18,465 nucleotides of DNA from DASQPR01 sp035713725 (lineage in GTDB: Bacteria; Actinomycetota; Actinomycetes; Mycobacteriales; Micromonosporaceae): the NCBI GenBank assembly GCA_035713725.1, contig DASTMZ010000016.1:1-18465 (forward strand), written 5' to 3'. Below, piece by piece: positions 14,235 through 18,465 of this stretch (its first letter is position 1; every line of letters begins with the position of its first letter). Made by a program: the position numbers and the translations under genes. The notes below the pieces were generated by a model. It did not search any database, was not told the DNA's origin, and saw only the letters and a program-made list of their open reading frames with translations.

Positions 14235-15020
14235 GTGAGCGATGTCTGGATGGTGGGTGACGCGTACGACGCATTCGTGGGCCGTTGGAGTCGGCGCGTT
14301 GTCGTCGAGTTCCTCGATTGGCTCGGTGTGCCCGCGGGCGCGCGCTGGCTAGACGTCGGATGTGGCACGGGCGCGGTGTCGGCCAGGATCCTCGCGTCAA
14401 GCGAGCCGGCGGCGGTCACCGGCATCGACCCGTCGGCCGGCTTCGTGTCAGCCGCGCGTCGCCAGGTCGCTGATCCGCGCGCCAGTTACTGCCAGGGCGA
14501 CGCGTGCGCGTTGCCGATTCTCGACGGTAGCTTCGACGCGTTGGTCGGAGCGTTGATGCTGAACTTCGTGCCGGACGCCGACCGAGCGGCCGCGGAATTC
14601 ACCCGGGTGACGGCGCCGCGTGGGGTGGTCGGTGCGTACGTCTGGGACTACGCCAGCGGCATGCAGATGATGCGCTACTTCTGGGATGCGGCAGCCGACC
14701 TCGATCCGGCGGCCGTGAGTCGTGACGAAGGGCGCCGATTCTCGATCTGCCAGCCGGAGCCGCTGTCCGCGCTGTGGACCGGGGCCGGACTGACCGACGT
14801 GATCGTACGTGCGATCGACGTGCCGACCGTCTTCGTCGACTTCGACGACTTCTGGGATCCGTTTCTCGGCGGCCAGGGGCCGGCGCCGGCCTACACGATG
14901 TCATTAGAGCCGCAGATGCGTGATCGGTTGCGTGACCTGATCCGATCTCGCCTGCCCGTCGCGCCGGACGGATCGATCCCGCTGGTGGCGCGGGCGTGGG
15001 CGGTGCGAGGCACCGCCTGA
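14235..15020 (+). CDS. Class I SAM-dependent methyltransferase (261 aa)
   Basis: A Rossmann-type methyltransferase of the Methyltransf_11/25 kind. Motif I reads WLDVGCGTG (38-46), the acidic loop ITGIDPSAGF-like stretch TGIDPSAGF follows at 62-70, and the GDACALPILDGSFDALVGAL region (88-107) holds motifs II and III. The start of the chain, with AYDAFVGRWSR, is typical of actinobacterial small-molecule methyltransferases of this family. The acceptor is not predictable. GTG 14235 is used; ATG 14250 is a reasonable alternative that loses five residues. It lies 62 bases after the aminotransferase, which may share its transcript. Confidence 0.85.
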   Translation: MSDVWMVGDAYDAFVGRWSRRVVVEFLDWLGVPAGARWLDVGCGTGAVSARILASSEPAAVTGIDPSAGFVSAARRQVADPRASYCQGDACALPILDGSFDALVGALMLNFVPDADRAAAEFTRVTAPRGVVGAYVWDYASGMQMMRYFWDAAADLDPAAVSRDEGRRFSICQPEPLSALWTGAGLTDVIVRAIDVPTVFVDFDDFWDPFLGGQGPAPAYTMSLEPQMRDRLRDLIRSRLPVAPDGSIPLVARAWAVRGTA

Positions 15021-15220
15021 CGCCACGAGTGCAATCGCAACTCGCCGGGAGGCCGCGCGGGGTCAACCAACCCGTTCAACCGACGCGGGTTGGCGCAAAT
15101 GCCGGACTCACTCCTGGCGCGATGGTTGCATGGAGATGGCTCCGCAACCGGCATCCGCGTGCTGCCACCGACGGGGCCGGTGGCTGTCGTACGCGAGTCC
15201 GTGCCGTCGGAGGGACGTTC
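15021..15220 (+). other. Structured 200-base leader before the acyltransferase
   Basis: Several stems can form: CGAGT/ACTCG (15026-15030 with 15040-15044), CCAACCCG/CGGGTTGG (15067-15074 with 15086-15093), GGTTGC/GCAACC (15124-15129 with 15144-15149) and GCCACCG/CGGTGGC (15164-15170 with 15178-15184). The first two may terminate the methyltransferase message. The others lie just before the ribosome site GGAGG at about 15209-15213. No known riboswitch class was recognised, and short open frames here have no support. Confidence 0.4.
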
Positions 15221-17428
15221 ATGGTTTCCGCCCAGCCCCGCGAGACGGCTGACGGCCCCCGCCCGGCTGGGCAAGCCAAGGCTCGGTCGGCTGGGCAAGC
15301 GAAGGTCCGGCCGGCCGGGCGAGCAACCGTAAAGTCGGTCGAGCCAACCACGCCGGCTCGACCGAAGATCCGATCCACCGCGCACTTCCGCGGCGATGTC
15401 GCCGGCCTTCGCGCCGTCGCCGTCGTCCTGGTTCTGCTCTACCACGCGGGCGTTGGATTCTTGCCGGGTGGCTTCGCCGGTGTCGACGTCTTCTTCGTCA
15501 TCTCCGGATTCCTCATTACCGGCCAGCTTCTGGCCGAGGTGGACCGCACCGGCCGCATCTCACTTCTCAGGTTCTACGCGCGACGTACGAAACGGATCCT
15601 GCCGGCCGCCGCCGTCGTGCTGATCGTGACCGCGGTCGTGGTGTGGTTTGCCGTGCCACGGATCCGTTGGCAGGACATCGGTGGCGACATCGTCGCGTCG
15701 GCCACGTACGTGGTCAATTGGCGGCTCGCCGACCGCGCGGTGGACTACTTCGCCCAGGGCACGCCGGCGTCGCCCGTCCAACACTTCTGGTCACTCGCCG
15801 TCGAGGAGCAGTTCTACGTGGTGTGGCCGCTGCTGATCCTCGCGGCGGTCGCTATCGCTCGTCTCGGCGGGCACCGCATCCGGACCGTACTTGCCATTGG
15901 TCTCGGCTCGGTCGGGATGGCGTCGTTCGTCTGGTCAGTCGTCGACACATCGAGCGATCCCGGCCGCGCGTTCTTCGTGACGACCACCCGGATCTGGGAA
16001 CTCGCGGTCGGTGCTGGTATCGCGCTGGCCGCGACCTACTGTGCCCGGCTCCGGCGCAGCCACGCGCTAATCATCGGATGGCTCGGGCTCGCCGCGATCG
16101 TCGTGTCCGGGTTCGTCGTGGACACCACCACACCGTGGCCCGGGTACGCCGCGCTGTTGCCGACCCTCGGCACTGCTGCGGTGATCGTCGCGGGTACCAC
16201 GGCCGGGCGGCGTGGCCCGGTCGCGATCCTCGGTACGCGCCCGTTCCGGCAGGTCGGCGATCTGTCGTACTCGTTATATCTGTGGCATTGGCCTCTCATC
16301 GCGATCGTGGCCGCGGACGGCCATCTCTCGGCGGGCGTCGGGCTGCTCCTCACCGCGGCCTCGGTGGTGCCGGCCTGGCTCACGTTCCGCTACGTGGAGA
16401 ACCCGATCCGGTTTTCGCTCGGCGTCTCCGCATCGCCGCGGTTGGCGCTCGGCGTGGGCGGCAACTTCACGCTCGCCGGGATCAGTGCCGGCATTGCGCT
16501 CGTCATGTCTGTCGCGTTGTCGGTTACGTCGGTTGGCAATGCGGCCCGGTTGGCGCCCGGTGCGGCAAGCCTGAGTCGATCACAGACGCTGCCGTCGACC
16601 GTGATACCCAACCAAGTTCCGTTCATCACCCCCGATCCGCTCCGCGCCGGCGCGGACGTTCCGGTTACGACGGCCGACGGATGCTTCCAGAACTTCACGT
16701 CGTCGAAGGTGTTGTGGTGCACGTACGCAAACACGCGGTCGAAGACCGAGGTGGTGCTCGTCGGTGACTCGAAAATGGACGAGTGGTTCCCGGCCTTCTA
16801 CCAGTTGGCCAAGCAGAACAACTGGAAGCTCTCGATCGCGGTGAAGGGCGCTTGCGCGTTCACGATGGCCAACAGCCAACAGGGCGAACCGGCACGGCCC
16901 TACCCGAGTTGTACGGCGTGGAACCGCTCGCTCCTCGCGAAGTTGCTGGCGGACCGCCCGACGTACGTCGTGACGAGTCAGGGCGGCGGGTATGCGTACG
17001 ACTCGAAGGGGCACTCGACGGTCGGCGCGATGGTGGCAGGCATGCGCACGTCGTGGTCGGCGCTGGCCGCCGTGGGTACGAAGGTCATCGCGCTCGCCAA
17101 CAATCCGCACCCGGGACTGGACATAGACCAGTGCGTCGACCAGCACCGTACGAGGTTGTCGGCGTGTGCGTACAGCCACAACGTACGGCGCACCGACTCC
17201 GCCTACGCCGCCCAGCGCGCCACCGCTGCGATTGTGCCCGGTGTAAAGATGATCGACCTGTTCAACAGCATCTGCCCGGGCACGCGGTGCTCGCCCGTGA
17301 TCGGTGACGTGCTGGTGTATCGCCAGGGGTCGCACCTCACGGCGACGTACGTGAAATCGCTGACACCGCAACTGGCCACCGCGCTGTCGGGCGCCGGACT
17401 TCCGGCACGGTACGGCCCGTCACAGTGA
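15221..17428 (+). CDS. OafA-type acyltransferase with SGNH domain (735 aa)
   Basis: Residues about 56-440 are an acyltransferase-3 membrane domain: RGDVAGLRAVAVVLVLLYHA with His75, then VDVFFVISGFLIT (88-100), FYARRTKRILPAA (118-130), SLAVEEQFYVVWPL (191-204), YSLYLWHWPLI (350-360) and the YVENPIR box (391-397). Residues about 505-725 are a periplasm-facing SGNH module with VLVGDSK (512-518) and the final HLTATY (705-710). Together these transfer acyl groups, usually acetyl, to cell-surface glycans. The SGNH Asp expected three residues before the His is replaced by Gln702. An 8-residue repeat lies at the N-terminus. ATG 15221 has GGAGG about seven bases upstream, which rules out the longer open frame starting at 14996. 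Confidence 0.88.
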   Translation: MVSAQPRETADGPRPAGQAKARSAGQAKVRPAGRATVKSVEPTTPARPKIRSTAHFRGDVAGLRAVAVVLVLLYHAGVGFLPGGFAGVDVFFVISGFLITGQLLAEVDRTGRISLLRFYARRTKRILPAAAVVLIVTAVVVWFAVPRIRWQDIGGDIVASATYVVNWRLADRAVDYFAQGTPASPVQHFWSLAVEEQFYVVWPLLILAAVAIARLGGHRIRTVLAIGLGSVGMASFVWSVVDTSSDPGRAFFVTTTRIWELAVGAGIALAATYCARLRRSHALIIGWLGLAAIVVSGFVVDTTTPWPGYAALLPTLGTAAVIVAGTTAGRRGPVAILGTRPFRQVGDLSYSLYLWHWPLIAIVAADGHLSAGVGLLLTAASVVPAWLTFRYVENPIRFSLGVSASPRLALGVGGNFTLAGISAGIALVMSVALSVTSVGNAARLAPGAASLSRSQTLPSTVIPNQVPFITPDPLRAGADVPVTTADGCFQNFTSSKVLWCTYANTRSKTEVVLVGDSKMDEWFPAFYQLAKQNNWKLSIAVKGACAFTMANSQQGEPARPYPSCTAWNRSLLAKLLADRPTYVVTSQGGGYAYDSKGHSTVGAMVAGMRTSWSALAAVGTKVIALANNPHPGLDIDQCVDQHRTRLSACAYSHNVRRTDSAYAAQRATAAIVPGVKMIDLFNSICPGTRCSPVIGDVLVYRQGSHLTATYVKSLTPQLATALSGAGLPARYGPSQ
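15260..15331 (+). repeat. Three 24-base tandem repeats in the acyltransferase N-terminus
   Basis: Three in-frame units encode RPAGQAKA, RSAGQAKV and RPAGRATV (residues 14-37), a basic cytoplasmic tail before the first membrane helix. The third copy is the most diverged. Confidence 0.85.
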
Positions 17429-17443
17429 CCGCGGCGACGTCGG

Positions 17444-18136
17444 GTGGCGCAGACTGTGGTCGTGGCGGCGCCGGACGGACACGCCGAGGTGCTTGAGCGG
17501 TGGCAGACACCGCGTGGTGAGCTTGCCCTTCGCCGTGTCGGGCCGCACCTCGAGATCATCAGCAACGGTGTGTTCCTGATGGATACGCGCAACGGCGAGT
17601 CCGAGCGGCGCCTGGTGTCCGAGGCGTTGGAACGGTGCGCCGCTCTCGCACCTCGGATGCTCATCGCAGGCCTCGGCGTCGGCTTCTCACTGCGTACCGC
17701 CGTCGAGGCTCCCCATGTCAACGCAATCGACGTCGTCGAGATCGAACCCGCGGTCATCGCGTGGCACGCGACGCACCTGCGGAACATCACCGGCACTGCG
17801 CTGGACGACCCACGCGTATCGATCCGCGAAGCTGACCTCGTCGACGTTCTCGGCGCTGCCGGCGACCCGTACGACGTGATCTGCCTTGACACTGACAACG
17901 GCCCGAACTGGCTCGTCTTCGACGCGAATGGCGGCCTTTACACGGCGGATGGACTCGACATGATCCGGTCACGACTGCGGAGCGCCGGCGTGTTGGCAGT
18001 GTGGAGCGCGTCGCGGGACGAAGCGTTCGAGCGGCGACTCGCGCACGGGTTCGGTGCGTTCGACACGATTGAGATCCCGGTGCCGCGAGGCAGCCCCGAC
18101 ATCGTCTATCTGGCGCGTCGCGCCGAAGATGCCTGA
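17444..18136 (+). CDS. Spermidine-synthase-fold protein, probably not a true polyamine synthase (230 aa)
   Basis: The chain follows the aminopropyltransferase / spermidine synthase fold: a short beta-rich start (LEIISNGVFLMDTRNGESERRLVSEAL, about 36-62), a Rossmann motif MLIAGLGVGFSLRTA (72-86), then DVVEIEPAVIAWH (96-108) and DVICLDTDNGPNW. The usual GGGDG loop is GLGVG, and the catalytic Asp pair region is DTDNG, so polyamine synthesis is unlikely. Many actinobacteria carry such degenerate relatives of unknown role, possibly other SAM-dependent transferases. GTG 17444 follows the acyltransferase stop by 15 bases; GTG 17462 is possible too. There is no clear ribosome site, and translation may be coupled to the upstream gene. 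Confidence 0.7.
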   Translation: MAQTVVVAAPDGHAEVLERWQTPRGELALRRVGPHLEIISNGVFLMDTRNGESERRLVSEALERCAALAPRMLIAGLGVGFSLRTAVEAPHVNAIDVVEIEPAVIAWHATHLRNITGTALDDPRVSIREADLVDVLGAAGDPYDVICLDTDNGPNWLVFDANGGLYTADGLDMIRSRLRSAGVLAVWSASRDEAFERRLAHGFGAFDTIEIPVPRGSPDIVYLARRAEDA

Positions 18137-18147
18137 GGTAGTGACCG

Positions 18148-18465
18148 CTACGTTGCGGTGGCCGGACGCAAGGACTTGGCAGCCCGTGGTACGGATGCGA
18201 ACGGCGACAGCGTGAACCACGACGGTACGGCGCGACGAAGCGCCGCCGGCCCATGCGTCGCCACCGCGCCGGACCGCAGCGCGTCGGACCAGCGCAGATC
18301 GCCGCGCCAGATCTCGACCATTCGACGAAGGCTGGCGGTGACCGTGACGTCCACGTCGAAACCCGGATCTACGTCGCAGACGTCCGCGTCGGCCGGCGTG
18401 ATCACCAGCCACCAATCGCGGGCTGCCGTTGGTACGTCGGCGAACCGGAACTGGAGGACGGTGCG
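18148..18465 (-). CDS. HxlR-type regulator, C-terminal part with SCP2-like domain (partial)
   Basis: The frame runs unbroken from the right edge of the window to a stop at 18148-18150, giving 105 residues with no start in view. Reading in from the edge, the sequence has FRFADVPTAARDWWLVI, then DVCDVDPGFDVDVTVTASL and MVEIWRGDLRWSDALRSG, and WFTLSPFA near the end. This matches the SCP2-like sterol-carrier domain that follows the winged helix in many actinobacterial HxlR-family transcription factors. The DNA-binding part is outside the window. It ends tail to tail with the spermidine-synthase-fold gene, 11 bases apart, so it is not in that operon. Confidence 0.75.
   Translation of the reverse strand, partial: RTVLQFRFADVPTAARDWWLVITPADADVCDVDPGFDVDVTVTASLRRMVEIWRGDLRWSDALRSGAVATHGPAALRRAVPSWFTLSPFASVPRAAKSLRPATAT

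Noticed and set aside
15090..15332. Plus-strand 80-codon frame upstream of and into the acyltransferase
   Set aside because: It overlaps the acyltransferase start, which has a strong ribosome site, and its composition is mixed with no recognisable domain.
6302..18136. One large biosynthetic gene cluster spanning monooxygenase to spermidine-synthase-fold gene
   Set aside because: The minus-strand LLM gene, several likely promoters and hairpins break the run, and the lipoprotein and acyltransferase fit envelope roles. Only the coupled monooxygenase and fusion pair is supported as a unit.

Overview
The window is very GC-rich, uses GTG as a start codon in about half of its genes, and carries families typical of Actinomycetota: a deazaflavin (F420)-type DDN nitroreductase, an LLM-class oxidoreductase, an HxlR regulator with an SCP2-like tail, and an OafA-type acyltransferase with an SGNH tail. 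At least one and probably two promoters look leaderless (-10 box about 6 bases before a GTG). The genus cannot be fixed from this sequence. No rRNA, tRNA, CRISPR array, insertion sequence or integrase is visible.

Layout. (1) 1-1201, plus strand: a strong UUCG-capped hairpin, a MazG-like nucleotide pyrophosphohydrolase, and a HigB-HigA type toxin-antitoxin pair with overlapping reading frames. (2) 1202-5824, minus strand, transcribed right to left: an L-lactate permease followed by a strong hairpin, a protein joining a carbinolamine-dehydratase-like and a glyoxalase-like (VOC) domain, then a coupled pair made of a ferric-reductase-like membrane flavoprotein and a membrane-anchored FMN-binding protein. 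(3) 5825-6301: a divergent control region. (4) 6302-10905, plus strand: a flavin monooxygenase-like enzyme coupled by an ATGA overlap to a thioesterase / ATP-grasp fusion, then a DUF218-like membrane protein and a DDN-family reductase. (5) 10930-11862, minus strand: an LLM-class oxidoreductase converging on the DDN gene. (6) 12074-18136, plus strand: a lipoprotein with two Cys-bracketed repeats, a class I/II aminotransferase, a SAM methyltransferase, a large acyltransferase-SGNH membrane protein and a spermidine-synthase-fold protein. (7) 18148 to the right edge, minus strand: the C-terminal part of an HxlR-type regulator.

How the genes may work together. Two modules stand out. The membrane flavoprotein and FMN-binding protein look like a trans-membrane electron path from NAD(P)H through FAD and heme to a covalently bound FMN on the outer face. 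The monooxygenase and thioesterase/ATP-grasp pair look like a compact small-molecule tailoring and ligation unit: an oxidised carboxylate or amine, a thioester and an ATP-activated amide or ester bond. Product and substrates cannot be read from the sequence. The other genes look like ordinary actinobacterial housekeeping or envelope genes, and whether any belong to the same pathway is unproven.
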